From NCBI RefSeq assembly GCF_004337985.1, contig NW_021940922.1, positions 651,382 to 715,381 on the forward strand: a stretch of 64,000 bases of DNA. Direction: 5' to 3'. Source of the stretch: Pyricularia pennisetigena. Lineage: Eukaryota; Ascomycota; Sordariomycetes; Magnaporthales; Pyriculariaceae. Position numbers and translations under genes: made by a program. The notes under the pieces were generated by a model. That model made no database searches. It was not told where the DNA came from and saw only the letters and a list, made by a program, of their open reading frames with translations. This document shows positions 1-11,412 of the stretch, piece after piece. How positions within the stretch are numbered: position 1 is the first letter of the stretch; each line of letters starts with the position of its first letter.

Positions 1-545
1 AACAAATTCTGTTTCCCATCCTTCTCCACACGGGTTACCGTGAAAATGTCATTGATGAAAACATTCGGAACACAGTACATCCAAACTGATCGAGCCAGAC
101 CGGCGTAGTTGAAAAAAGTCTTGTTGATAATGCTGCTTCGGCCTGCCATTCTTAAGCGTTTCGATTCTGCCCGGAGGAATGGTCGGCCAGCTCAACTCTT
201 TGTTGACGGCGACGGTAAGCCGAAAAGATTGACCAGGAGCCACGAAGTCCGTCACGTTAGCCTCGAAGGGGGTGTAGCCGCCGGTGTAATCAGCAACCAG
301 GCTGTCGTTGACATATACCCGTCCTTTGTGGGTTGCGGCGTCAAAGGGGAGGAAATGGCATCTTCCGACCCAGCCTGGCGGTACAGTGACTTGTCTTTGG
401 TAATATAGCCAGCCGACATGTGAAGCAACGGATGCCTCCCCCAGTTCTCGTCTCGGCCTTTGCAGACTTGACGCTGGGAGTTGCCATCCGGAAGTTCTAG
501 CGGTTATATGTGACCGGCCTATCTGTTTCTATTGCTGGAATGTCA
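1..545 (-). pseudogene. GH2 glycosidase (beta-glucuronidase/galactosidase-like) fragment, frameshifted and truncated
   Basis: Reading the minus strand from about 540 to 1 gives an N-terminal sugar-binding domain of glycoside hydrolase family 2: a segment with HVGWLYYQR (near 415-390), then PGWVGRCHFLPFDAATH and GRVYVND (about 380-310), then LTVAVNKELSW and TIPPGRIETL (about 220-150), then YQQDFF continuing as NYAGLARSVW. The last join needs a change of frame at a run of six A on the plus strand (about 112-117; five would keep the frame). The upstream frame is closed by a TAG near 530 without any in-frame ATG. Family knowledge: such enzymes cleave beta-glucuronides or beta-galactosides. The rest of the gene, including the catalytic barrel, lies outside the window. 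Lack of a start plus a frameshift suggests a pseudogene, although a homopolymer sequencing error and an upstream exon could together imitate this. Confidence 0.7.
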
Positions 546-599
546 GCAGCAACAACAATATTTGCCCTCATTCCTTTGATATATTGCTCTTATGAAGTC

Positions 600-1165
600 G
601 CTAACCAACAACGCACAGGTACGCTGTCTATGAGACCCTGGTGGTCGGAAGCATCGCCGTCAACAAAGGCTTTATTCAGCAGTATGGCACCATCGCACTT
701 TTCTTTGCTCTTTCTTTCTATTGTTACAGGTATAAGTGAAAGACTATTACAAGCCAAAGGCGTGCCTGGTCTTGTATTGGGCCCCGACGAGAAGATCTGA
801 TCTGCAAGTGCAGGTATTGCTTGATCTTTGCGTCTATTGGCATATGTGGTTACTGCCGGGCGCGCACATCATGTTTGTCTGCCCTTTTCATGTTCAGCCA
901 AAGCTGACCCTCCCATTCCATAGTCATCGCCGTTATCTCCACTGAGTGGGTAGTCCTACTCATCCCCCGTCTCGTTGGGGGCTGTGCGGGCGGTTTGATC
1001 GGTACTTCGGTGATGGTGTACATGTCAGAAGTTGCCAAGACCAAGACTTCGGAGCAGCTGCAAAGGGAGGACAGGCAAGGTGCGCGGCCGTAAAAGTTTT
1101 ATATGTTGGCTGTTATAGAACAGGCCTACAGCCAAGGGACCGTAGGGTATCCTGGATGGTGTTGT
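600..1165 (+). pseudogene. MFS sugar transporter relic
   Basis: Two pieces of plus-strand translation resemble a fungal sugar/maltose-type MFS permease. One, at about 619-680, contains YETLVVGSIAVNKGFIQQYG, like the first-helix and loop region. The other, at about 943-1035, contains RLVGGCAGGLIGTSVMVYMS followed by EVAKTK, like the segment before the conserved sugar-transporter loop. Between and after them the frame is broken by several stops and no consistent GT-AG introns rescue it; the PESPR region and all later helices are missing. The spacing of about 90 codons between the two pieces agrees with the family. It lies head-to-head with the GH2 fragment, a usual arrangement for an oligosaccharide uptake and hydrolysis pair. 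Judged a decayed relic. Confidence 0.55.
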
Positions 1166-1170
1166 GATCA

Positions 1171-1580
1171 ATATTACAAGAATAAAGAAGAGGGAAAGGG
1201 AAAAAAAGAATGCAAAGGAGGTTTGGCTAGGAGTAAGGGCAGCAATGACGTTCATTTAGTCGGGAGTAACCCCTGACTGCGTGTCATTTTCAGTTCCATC
1301 AGCCCCCTTTTCTGTACCCAAGACCTGGAGGGCTAGTGATTTTCAGAATGGGCTCACTTTGAACTCACTTTGAATTTCCACTAATTTTTGTCGCTGCTGT
1401 TGGTATTTCGCATAAAATCCCCGGGGAATCTCAATTACCTCGCACCAAACCCTGCCTTCATCACTTCCCAACCGCATTGGACACCCTTCCAACAACCTCT
1501 CGTTCTTTGAACCGTTGATTCATTTGACCACACAACCTTGGGCTTCTGCTTCTCTTTCGGCAGACATCAACAACCCGAAA
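1171..1580. other. Intergenic, upstream of the Gag-like gene
   Basis: No coding signal is visible. It contains an A-rich stretch (1195-1210) and a pyrimidine-rich leader (about 1440-1560) just before the start codon at 1581, as is common in fungal 5' leaders. Confidence 0.4.
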
Positions 1581-2522
1581 ATGTCTCCGCAAGCTCAGCG
1601 CCAACTTTGCCAGGAGCACGACACTCCCCCACCAGCCTCGGACAATCATGCTCGCCCTCGTTACCCGCAGTCGCCAGTGCCACTCCCCGCAATATACGTC
1701 AAGGCAATCGAGCGCTGGAATGCAGAGAAGAGCTTTCAAAACCGCGTGGCCTCGACCTCCAAGGAGACCGAGGTGAAATTTTCCTCTCCTTCCGCTGCCA
1801 CCGTTCTCGGCACCGGCAAGACTACTGGCTCTGGAATTGCAAAGAATAGGAAGAAGATGAAGGATAAGAAAAAGAAGGCCAAGACGTCCAAGGAGCCCAA
1901 GAACACCGAAGAGTCTGAGGAATCGCGAGAGGTTTCCAAGACCGTGATAAAGCTCGAGGGCCCACAGAACATCGACAAGTGGCATGCGTCTCTCATGGCC
2001 GCCCTAGGTCCTCTCCATCACTTTGTGACCCAGCAGTTCGAGGAGCTCGTGAGGCCTCGGGCAGAGGATGAGGCAGCTTGTCGCCAGTGGGATGCCGACA
2101 AGGAATCCGCCGGGAAAACCCTCAAGTCGTCGCTCAAGAAAGTGAAGAATCTCCTGAAAGACAGGCTGCACAAATCTTTACGAGACCAGAAGGATCCCTA
2201 CAAGTTTTACAGTGCCGTCCTGCGGGTCATGCAAGCCGAGGCGGACCGCAGCAGCTTCACGTCGGCGCTGGTCAGGCGGGTCTGCGACCTGAAGGTCACC
2301 GACTTCGACAGCCTCGGCGCCTATCAAGGCCACATGCAGGACCTCCGCTGCAAGCTGACGCTGCTGGACGCCTACCCCGGCGACCGCTTCATGGTTCTCG
2401 CCGCCGTCAACGGTCTGGGCACCGACGGCCTGACGGAGGGTATGCTACAGGTGGCCATTGCGCCGCCGAATAACAGCGAGGGGGTCAAAGACCTTTCTGT
2501 CATGGGCACCATTCACGAGTAG
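1581..2522 (+). CDS. Gag-like (Copia/UBN2-type) protein, possibly domesticated
   Basis: Single-exon frame of 313 residues; the ATG at 1581 (context CGAAAATG) is preferred over an in-frame ATG at 1515. The N-terminal third is basic and low in complexity, with a lysine cluster (residues about 90-115) and an acidic patch. The remainder has the layout of a Copia-type Gag: KLEGPQNIDKWHASLMAALG (like the LxGxxNYxxW opening of Gag), then a helical region, WDADKESAGKTL, an FTSALVRRVCDLK stretch, and YQGHMQDLRCKLTLLDAYPG. No CCHC zinc knuckle, protease, integrase or reverse transcriptase follows and I saw no LTRs. The same frame stays open for 39 codons after the TAG at 2520-2522, up to 2640-2642, and still looks coding (WDRLMQSFSAAATAGELEW). 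It is either a domesticated Gag-like gene or a relic with a nonsense mutation. The assignment is by pattern only. Confidence 0.6.
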   Translation: MSPQAQRQLCQEHDTPPPASDNHARPRYPQSPVPLPAIYVKAIERWNAEKSFQNRVASTSKETEVKFSSPSAATVLGTGKTTGSGIAKNRKKMKDKKKKAKTSKEPKNTEESEESREVSKTVIKLEGPQNIDKWHASLMAALGPLHHFVTQQFEELVRPRAEDEAACRQWDADKESAGKTLKSSLKKVKNLLKDRLHKSLRDQKDPYKFYSAVLRVMQAEADRSSFTSALVRRVCDLKVTDFDSLGAYQGHMQDLRCKLTLLDAYPGDRFMVLAAVNGLGTDGLTEGMLQVAIAPPNNSEGVKDLSVMGTIHE

Positions 2523-2642
2523 GGCTCGTGGGATCGTCTCATGCAGTCCTTTTCTGCGGCGGCCACCGCCGGCGAGCTCGAGTGGCGACGTAGTCAGGGT
2601 GGTGCTGTGGCCAAGAAGCTCGCGCCCGCTAGCAGCGTCTAG
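2523..2642 (+). other. In-frame continuation of the Gag-like gene past its stop codon
   Basis: Thirty-nine sense codons follow the TAG in the same frame and end at a second TAG (2640-2642). Composition and helical character match the upstream protein. The base after the stop is G (TAG G), not the CTA context known to favour read-through, so a nonsense mutation in a decaying gene is as likely as read-through. Confidence 0.4.
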
Positions 2643-4595
2643 TTTCGTCAGAACAGCCCGCGGTTGACCGAATGCAGCTAAGCAGTGAGTGGATGACATT
2701 TGGCCTCTTGAATTGGCCTTAAGCATTTCGTTTTGGGGGTAGCAGAATAAGACTATTTATTACTGACGGCTGCAGTTCTTTGTTAGTTTCCGGTTAAGTT
2801 TCCTCTCCCAGATGTACCGCGTCTTGAGGCCTCAACAATGGCAACCGGCTCTTTCTTGTCTTTGAGTTTCAAGCCCATGGACCCCATAAGAATCTTGACA
2901 ACGTCAAGGTGTGGGCGTTGTACTACACCCAGCATTGTCACCGATATATTAAGTAAACCTGAATTGGACTGCATGTACACGCCTGAGCTCTGTTAGTTGC
3001 CTATTCAACAATGGGTGAGAACTGGCCGGAACATCGATGGACCTTTGTGTACAATGGGATAATTTGTTTTGTTTCTCATGATCTCTACCTGCGGCAGTCA
3101 CGTTCCGAGACAAGGCTGCAGCTCCTACTCTTTTTATCCTTCTTTGATTCGTATCATGGGCAAATTCTGGTGGACTGTACCTGTGGGCTTTTATATCTAA
3201 AGTCTACTAAAGAGATATGGTTATTTGTGCTCAGATACTCAGGCCACGCCCAGAATAGTCTTGAGCAATAGACTGTCGTCGAGAGACGCAAAATCACGCC
3301 TTCACCTAGTCACGAGCTATATGAAGACTGCTTACGTTGCGAGGCTACACCAGGAACCGTGCACCTCACCCCTTTGACATCGAGGGATCGGGACCATGGG
3401 CCTAGAGCTGCTTGACTTTGATGCTCGTATATCCACATATCCGTACCTCCACCCTCCCGAGCCTACCACATGGAAGTCGGGATCTGTTGCAGGCTATATT
3501 TACCGAAGTCACTGGCATTAGTCAGAGACGGGAGATTTCGTCTTTTGGCTGTGTTCTTGAGTGCAACAGGATCTGTGGTGCTGTAATTAACGTGGCAACT
3601 TTTACGGACATCAAGTTCCACCCAACACGCTGTTTCAGTCAATCCCCTGCTCTTCTGGTTTGCGCGGAAAACAAATGATAACCTAACCGATCCAAAAAGC
3701 TATTTTATGACGTACGCACACATTTGAACAAGGACAAGCTTATCACTCGCGCCCCGAGTCCTCCAAATCACGCCATGCCAGCCACAAGTCCCGAAATTGT
3801 CACCGAGGATGTTAGGAACTCTCCTTTTGATGGGACAGGCTGTGCCGCATAAGCTTCGTGCCCGGAAACCCGGCCATCACCGGGCCCCACGCTCTGGATA
3901 AACCCCCCATGTGCCAAGGCATCCATACATCTTGGCAAATGCTCACGACTGGCGCCGAGCCCGGTGCTGAACCCACACGGATCCCGGCCGATGATGTAGC
4001 TTCGCAGGGTGCACTCGCTGGGGATGATCAGAGAATTTTTTTTTGCTCTCTTGTGCTTTTTGTTGTTCTGATTTTGTTCTCCTCTGACGTGCAGGTCGAG
4101 GTGCGGTCTACCACGTTTTTGTTGGAAACCTATCAAACAAGACCTGGACGGATGAATGTGGGAATTAACAATGGATTCCTAGATTTTCCCAATTTTGGAA
4201 ATGCTTGGCCAAGACGCTTTTGTGATGAAGGCTAGAAAGGATGTGGAGGACCGTCTTGGCCTCCATCAGGGTCTGCCCACAAAGTTGGTAGTGGTCCCGA
4301 ATAAAAAGGTCAGTGGTGTCCTGTTGGTGTTAGCATCCTCAAGCAACACCTTTTTGTATCGGGTTCATACCCAGTTATATGCGGTATTTCTCAAGCTTGA
4401 TTGGCTCAATTTGGTGAGAAAGAAATAAAGAAAAAAAAAACAAAGAAAAAAGAGTGTTAGTAAAGTCTGCAGATAGTGAGTGATTAGTGGCGAGGTCTCC
4501 CTTCAACCCGCCCGTGGCGTTCACCCCTGACGCTCAGACTTGGGATATTTCGGCGGGGAGAGTTGGGTATCTCTGCCAGAGAAGAAAAAAAAACA
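2643..4595. other. Gene-poor intergenic region
   Basis: About 1.95 kb without a supported gene. Open frames at 2783-2980 (minus), 3412-3678 (plus) and 3768-4136 (minus) have no recognisable domain. A pyrimidine-rich stretch ending in GCAG (about 4035-4094) resembles a 3' splice site, but no coding exon follows. An A-rich tract (4425-4452) lies about 150 bases upstream of the symporter start. Confidence 0.4.
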
Positions 4596-6787
4596 ATGGG
4601 CATGCTCCGGAAAGTCGGGCACTGGTTCGCGCCACCAGCGGACAAGGCTGACGATGGTCGGGACGTGTGGCCGTCGCGTGCCGCCTTCCTCCTCGCGTCG
4701 ATGGGCGGGTGCGCGGGCATGGGAAACCTGCTGCGGTACCCGTCGACCGTCTACAACAACTACGGCCTGCAGTGGTTCATCCCGTACCTGATGTGCATCT
4801 TCCTGATCGCCATCCCCGTGCTCACGCTCGAGATCAGCATCGGCCAGGCCTACCGCGGCGGCAGTGTCGTGGCCTTCAACAACATCAACCACCGGCTCAA
4901 GGGCACCGGCTTCAGCCTGCTGTACATCGGCTTCATCGTCGGGCCGTACTTTGTGGTGAACCTGGCCTGGATCATGGCCTACTTTCGATACAGCTTCCAC
5001 AACCCCCTGCCCTGGGCCGGCGACCCCTCGGGCTTCTTCGACAGGGTGGTGGCGAACCCGGCCCCCAGCCCGGGAAGGCTCAACGCCCAAGGCACGGCCA
5101 TCGAGGCCTACACGCAGTACCCGGCCACGGGCATGGTGGGCGAGACGGTCGGCTGGTGCGCATTCACGTGGTTCCTCGTCTGGCTGTGCATCTTCCGCGG
5201 CGTCGGGCTCACGGGCCGCGTCGTGTACTGGACCATGGGGCTGCCCATCGTCATGACCATCATCCTCATCGGCCGCTCCGTGTCGCTGGAGAACGCAGGC
5301 GAGGGCGTCAAGCTGTACTTTGCGACGTGGCGAGGCGAGCAGCTGGCGCGCGGGTCGGTGTGGCAGACGGCGTGCGGGCAGGTCTTCTTCTCGACGGGCG
5401 TGGGCTTTGGCTACTTCACCTCGTACGCGAGCTACAACCGGAAGCACTCCAACGCCGTCATGGACTCGTTCCTCATCATCCTGAGCAACATGGTCTTCGA
5501 GTGCACGGCGGCCTTTGCCGTGTTTGGCGTGGTGGGGTTCCTGAGGATGTTCCCGGAGCCCGACGCCGCCCCGATCGGCGGTTTCACCATCGGCTTCCTG
5601 ACGCTCCCGGCGGCGGTGGAGCAGATGCCCGGGGCCAACTTTTGGGCCATCGTGCTCTTCTTCACCCTGATGGTGCTCGGTTTCAGCTCGGCGTTCGCCA
5701 TGCTCGACGCCGTGGTGACGCTGGTCATGGACTCGGGGGTCAAGTGGCCGCGGCCCGCCGTCGTGTCATCGCTGACCATCCTCTCGTTCCTGCTCTCGCT
5801 GCCGTACTGCACCGAGTTTGGCTACTACCTCCTCGACGGCGTCGACAGGTGGATCAGCGACGTGGCCCTCGTCTTTGTCGTGTTTGCCGAGTGCACCACG
5901 TCGACGTCGCTGTACCGCTGGAGGGACGTCGCGGGCCAGGTCGGCGCGAGGTCTTTTTACCTCTATAACATTGGCTACTTTGGCGGCCTAGTGTCCGGCG
6001 TCGCGGCCGGCATCGCGTCGAGGGCCGAGATTGGTGCGGGCGTGGGCTTTGGCATCTACATCATCTTTGCTGCCGCCTCGGTGGCCATGGGCAAGGTCCC
6101 CGACGCGCCAGTGCCCACAAGGTTTAGCGGGAATGTGTTTATGCAGCGCTTTTATTATGTGGCTTTTTACTCGGTAAGTCTGAGCAAAAGATACTGTTTG
6201 TCTTTTTTTATCAAGAAACTAGAACAAAGACTGACGTGACCCTTTCACACACACATCACAAACAGGGCCACCAACTCACCAAGGATCTCAACGTCATTGT
6301 CGCCCAGGGCAAGAACTGGAAGATTCCCGTCTTCTGGGGCCCAATGCTGAGGTACCTGTCCGGCCCGATCCTGGGCATCGTCTACGGCTTCAGCTACCCG
6401 ACTTTTCACGAGAAGAAGGTCGACCCGCTGCACATCTTTGGCTTCTTCACGGGGCATGTGGTGCTCGCGCTGGCGCTCCTGGGCTTCATCGCTCCGCGCT
6501 GGTTCAACATCCTGATCCCTCCGCAGAGGCGCGACGAGGGAAAGCACCCGTATGCCCCGCGCGTCACGATGGATCCGGACGCAAAGGGCCGCGACAGGAC
6601 CCTCGAGCAGCAGGATGGGGTCGATGTGGATGCTGCAATGATGCAGCAGGAACAACAGCCTGCCAAGGAGGGAGACGGCAGTATGGCTTTGGGTACGACG
6701 GACAATGGAAGGATGATGGACATGGATGTGATTGCATCAAGCAGCTCGGGGGAAAGCCCCAGGGAGCCGCGCAAGGAGAATTTTTGA
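4596..6787 (+). CDS. Sodium:neurotransmitter symporter family (SLC6/SNF) transporter
   Basis: Two exons, 4596-6173 and 6266-6787, give 699 residues; the 92-nt intron (GTAAGT...ACAG) is phase 0 and joins FYS to GHQLTKDL. The ATG at 4596 (AACAATGG) is chosen over an in-frame ATG 33 bases upstream. Residues about 25-60 carry the hallmark first helix of the family: WPSRAAFLLASMGGCAGMGNLLRYP, with the unwound glycine-rich segment that binds sodium and substrate in LeuT-fold proteins. About 12 hydrophobic segments follow, ending near residue 625. The C-terminal tail of about 70 residues is hydrophilic, rich in Q, M and D, and probably cytosolic. It should act at a membrane as a Na+-coupled importer of an amino-acid-like solute; the substrate cannot be read from the sequence. 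Very GC-rich third positions create long antisense frames. Confidence 0.9.
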
Positions 6788-7697
6788 ATGAGGCTCAAGG
6801 GTGAATTGCTTGTTTCAATTAATTTGATTCGTGTCTGATGCGCCACAGAAGATAGATGCCTGATGTGCTGTTTGGTAAAAGTGCCCTTGGACAAAATATT
6901 ACGTTCGGTTGGATCTGCGCCTCGGCGGTGAAGCAGACCCTCCAAAAAACAAAGCTTGCTGAGATGCCAGTATACGGCTTCCTCCGCGCAAGAAAAGCTA
7001 CAAGGTTGCACCAACCACGTGGGTTACAACTGAAAGATAAGCTACAAAGTATAACCAACACAATGGTGTGCAGATTGGTGTAGCATGTATCCTTGTATGA
7101 CGTCGTGTTTCTGATTCCGAACTGTCTTTGGCCGATTGATAAAAAAAAAAAAAATAAAAAAAAAAAAAAAAAAACCCCCCCAATTGTCCAATCCAGGGTC
7201 TTTTCTTCGTACCATGACGTTCCCCCGCCTGCCAAGCTGCGTGGGGTAGGTACAGAAAACCGTAACCACTAGCGCTCGGTGGCGATTAGTAGTAACTCAC
7301 CATACCTGTCCGTTGTTTTTTTTTCTCCACATGTTGCTTGGCGGTCAAAATTTTCTCCATAGGCCAAGCAGAGCTAAGGAGCCTTTCCCCTTGGCCTTTT
7401 AACGAAACCCAATGGATGCTACACGATAGCCCACAGAACCTGGGCGCCGAGATCTTGGTGACATGGAGACAGTGACATCCTTCTACTTTGTGTGGACCTT
7501 CCAGACCGTCAGCCGGCGTACAATTAAAAGATTTCTCGGGTTCTTTTTTTATTTATTTTTTTCTTGTTCGTGTCTTCTTGCTTTTTCGTCTTTATTTTAT
7601 CGTCCTGTGTACGGTACCGCCTTTGCTTCCACCCGCAAGCCATAACAACAAGAAAAGAAAGGTTTGAAGACAACAAGATAAAAGGACCATTTTCACT
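6788..7697. other. Intergenic between SNF transporter and ENA-type ATPase
   Basis: No supported gene. It contains a long A tract (7141-7174, broken by one T) followed by seven C, and a T-rich leader (about 7540-7580) upstream of the ATPase start. It holds the 3' flank of the symporter gene and the promoter of the ATPase gene. Confidence 0.4.
7141..7181. repeat. Poly-A tract followed by poly-C
   Basis: Fourteen A, one T, nineteen A, then seven C. It is one of many long A or T tracts in the intergenic regions of this window. Confidence 0.9.
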
Positions 7698-10600
7698 ATG
7701 GGCAAGAAGAAGCCCGACGACGCTGTCGTCCGAGTTTCGGGCCAGTCCAACGAACCGCTGTCCCGTCCGATTCACGCTCTCACCGTCGAGCAATTCCTCG
7801 AGGAGATCAAGGGCGATGCCCAAGATGGTCTTACCTCTGACGAGGCCCGTAAACGCCTGGAACAGTACGGCAACAATGATTTCGGTGAGGGCGAGGGCGT
7901 CTCGCCCCTCAAAATCTTCATTGCGCAGATTGCCAATGCCATGACTCTAGTAGTACCCCCGTTTGCTTGACGTGTTGCAAATCCCTTTATAAGCATGTTG
8001 GAATCGCTCATTCGTTTTTCCATAGGTCTTGATACTGGCCATGGGAGCCAGTTTCGGGATCGAGTCCTGGATTGAAGGCGCCGTTATTGGTGCCGTCATC
8101 CTGCTCAACATCGTCGTCGGTTTCTGGCAAGAGTTCAAGGCTGCCAAGACCCTCGACTCTCTCCGGTCTTTGAGCTCGCCCACCGCCCGTGTGATCCGTG
8201 ACGGTGCCAACATCACCATTCCCACCGCTGAGATTGTTCCTGGTGACATGGTTGAGCTCAAGACTGGTGATACAATTCCCGCTGATACCAGGTGAGTTTA
8301 CTTTACAACTACTGGGTCATTCTTGCCTGCATATTTTCCTACATGGCCACTGACAACAATGCAATTCCACTCAAAAGACTCGTTGAGGCTGTCAACTTCG
8401 AGACCGACGAGGCCCTCCTTACCGGAGAGTCTCTCCCTGTCCGCAAGGAGGTTGACCGTGTGTTTGACGACGACACCGGCCCTGGTGACCGTCTCAACGT
8501 CGCCTACAGTTCCTCCACTGTTACCAAGGGACGCGCTCGCGGTATTGTGTTTGCTACCGGTCTGGCTACTGAAATTGGTATGATCGCCGCTGCCCTTCGT
8601 GACAAAAAGTCCAAACGCCGCCCTGTGAAGCGCAAGGAGGATGGCACCGCTTCGCCGCTCCGCCACGCGCAGGCGTGGACTCTTACCTTTTCCGACATGG
8701 TTGGCCGCTTCCTCGGCGTCAACGTTGGCACACCGCTGCAGCGCAAACTTTCCCAGCTCGCCGTGTTTTTGTTCTTTGTAGCCATCGTCTGCACCATCAT
8801 CGTTTTGGCGGCCAACTTCTTCAGGCCCAGACAGGAGGTGATCATCTATGCTGTCGCTACGGGTGTCAGTATGTTGCCCGCGTCGCTGGTCGTAGTTCTC
8901 ACAATCACAATGGCTGCCGGTACCAAGCGCATGGTACAACGTAACGTTATTGTCCGTAACCTCAAGAGTCTGGAGGCACTGGGTGGAGTCACGAGTAAGT
9001 TTTTTTTTTTTTTGTCAACTGCTGCAGGCCCGCGGCTGGGAGCTCACTGCTAACGTCCCTCAAGACATTTGCTCCGACAAGACGGGTACTCTGACCCAAG
9101 GCAAGATGGTGGTCAGAAAGTCGTGGGTGCCAGGCCGTGGAACCTATAGTGTGGGCACGACGAACGAGCCTTTCAACCCCACCGTCGGCAATCTCAGCCT
9201 GAACTCCAAGGAGCCTCGGGAAATCCCTACCGGCCAACAGGACACAGAGAGCGCGGGTTTCGACGCCCCTAAGGCAACTGAGGACCCAACCCTGCGGACA
9301 TATCTCAACATTGCATCGCTGGCCAATCTGGCCAATGTACACAAGACTGGAGACGAATGGCACGCTCGCGGTGACCCCACTGAGATTGCCATCCAGGTGT
9401 ATGCTTCCAGGTTCAACTGGAACAGGTTGCGCCTCGCAGGTGGTGAAAATCCCGAGTGGCGCCAGGTGACTGAGTTCCCCTTCGACTCGGACACCAAGAA
9501 GATGTCGGTGATCTTCCAGCATGTTGCCAGCCACGACCTGCACGTTTTCACCAAGGGCGCTGTCGAGCGTGTTATTTCATCATGCAAGACGATCGCCATC
9601 GGAGGCGAGGAGGGCGAAGAGACAAACATCGTGCCTATTACCGACGACCACGTGGCCGACATTATGAAAAACATGGAGGCCATGGCACGCATGGGTCTCC
9701 GCGTCCTCGCTTTCGCAAACCGCGAGAACGTCCGCGAGATCAGTGAGAAGGAGCAGCCTGAGCGTAACGAATTCGAGGCAGAATTGACCTTCCGTGGACT
9801 GATCGGCCTTTACGACCCTCCTCGGCCCGAGTCCGCCGAGAGCGTCCGGCTGTGCCAGCAGGCCGGTATCTCGGTACACATGCTCACGGGCGACCACCCC
9901 GAGACCGCCCGCGCCATCGCCATCGAGGTCGGCATCTTGCCCAGGACCCGCATGGCCGAGGTCTCGGAGCGCACGGCCAAGACCATGGTCATGGCCGCGT
10001 CCGAGTTTGACAGGCTTACTGATAACGAGGTCGACGCGCTGCCAAACCTTCCTTTGGTCGTGGCAAGGTGTGCACCCAACACCAAGGTCAGGATGATCAG
10101 CGCTCTCCACCGTCGTGGTCGGTTCGTCGCCATGACCGGAGACGGCGTCAACGACAGCCCTTCGCTCAAGTCGGCCGACGTCGGTATTGCCATGGGTCAA
10201 GCCGGTTCTGATGTGGCCAAGGAGGCTGCAGACATTGTCCTGACTGACGACAACTTTGCATCCATTCTCAATGCCGTCGAAGAAGGTAAGATGGCTTGTT
10301 AACCTTTGGCTAGCACTACCGGCCATGTTTTTTTGTCTTTCTTTTTTTTTTCGGCAGCACCTGATCCTTTGCTGACATGTTGTGCTTAATTCCACCAGGT
10401 CGTCGCATGTTTGACAACATCCAAAAGTTCATCCTCCACGTTTTGGCCGAGAACATTGCTCAGGCGTGTACTCTTCTCGTCGGTCTCGTTTTCAAGGACC
10501 ACACCGGCATCTCAGTTTTCCCCCTCGCACCCGTCGAAGTTCTCTGGGTCATCATGGTCACCTCGGGCTTGCCTGATATGGGTCTGGGTTTTGAGCTTGC

Positions 10601-11412
10601 CTCGCCCGACATTCTCACCCGGCCACCCCAGAATGTGAGTTTTGTCCGCATCCGGTTCCTGTCCACATTTGGATGTTTATAGAGCATTCTGCTGATCTTT
10701 TGTGTGCCAGCTTAAAATCGGCGTGTTCACCACCGAGCTTCTTCTGGACATGACGGTCTACGGCCTCTGGATGTCGGCCTGCTGCTTGTCCGCGTTCGTC
10801 GTGGTCGTGTACGGGTTCGGCGACGGACAACTGGGCGACAACTGCAACACGCACTACTCACCCCAGTGCGAGCTGGTGTTCCGCGCGAGAGCTACCACGT
10901 TCGCCTGTCTGACCTGGTTCGCTCTGTTCCTGGCCTGGCAGGTCGTCCACCCGCGCCGCTCCTTCTTCAACCTCAGGTCCTCGGGAGGGCCGTTCCTGAC
11001 GCGCTGGATCCGCGACGTTTGGAAGAACCGCTTCCTGTTCTGGGCCATCGTCGTCGGCTTCGTCACCATCTTCCCCACCATGTACATCCCCGTGGTCAAC
11101 CGCGAGGTGTTCAAGCACGAGGGCATCACGTGGGAGTGGGTCGTCGTCATCGTCGAGCTGATCCTCTTTTTCGCCGGCGCCGAGGGCTGGAAGTGGGCAA
11201 AGCGCGTCTGGTACCGCAGGCGAGACGCCAGGAAGAACCCGGACCACGACAAGGGCGACCTCGAGTCCAGGGTCTTCAGCATCTACCTGCAGGACGGCGT
11301 CGGCCAGCAGGGAGAGGAGGCCCCGCGCCGGCAGGACCCCAACGGCAAACGCCCGAGCAACCAAGGTGCCAGTAGCGGCTCCGGCGAGAGCACCAACGAG
11401 AAAGCTCAATGA
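7698..11412 (+). CDS. ENA-type (type IID) P-type cation-transporting ATPase
   Basis: Six exons: 7698-7949, 8026-8291, 8378-8994, 9065-10285, 10399-10634 and 10711-11412, giving 1097 residues, normal for the family. Introns are 76, 86, 70, 113 and 76 nt; the third ends at CTCAAG preceded by a GCTAAC branch point. Visible motifs are the actuator TGES (about residue 188), the phosphorylation site CSDKTGTLTQGKM with aspartate 382, and the hinge MTGDGVNDSPSLKSADVG (about 735), plus about ten membrane segments and a charged C-terminal tail. The segment GVSMLPASLVVVLTIT before the phosphorylation domain is typical of fungal Na+/K+ (ENA) pumps. Family role: ATP-driven export of Na+ or K+ across the plasma membrane or endomembranes under salt or alkaline stress. 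It could instead belong to the related ACU (alkali cation uptake) branch; motif reading alone does not separate them. The first donor could also be 3 nt downstream. Confidence 0.92.

Noticed and set aside
2783..2980. 65-codon minus-strand frame (TMLGVVQRPHLDVVKILMG...)
   Set aside because: It reads somewhat like a protein end, but I could not attach it to an upstream exon or a family.
4521..5968. Long frames (308 codons minus, 433 codons plus) overlapping the SNF transporter
   Set aside because: Arg/Pro/His-rich shadows of a GC3-rich coding region; the SNF frame has clear helices and family motifs.
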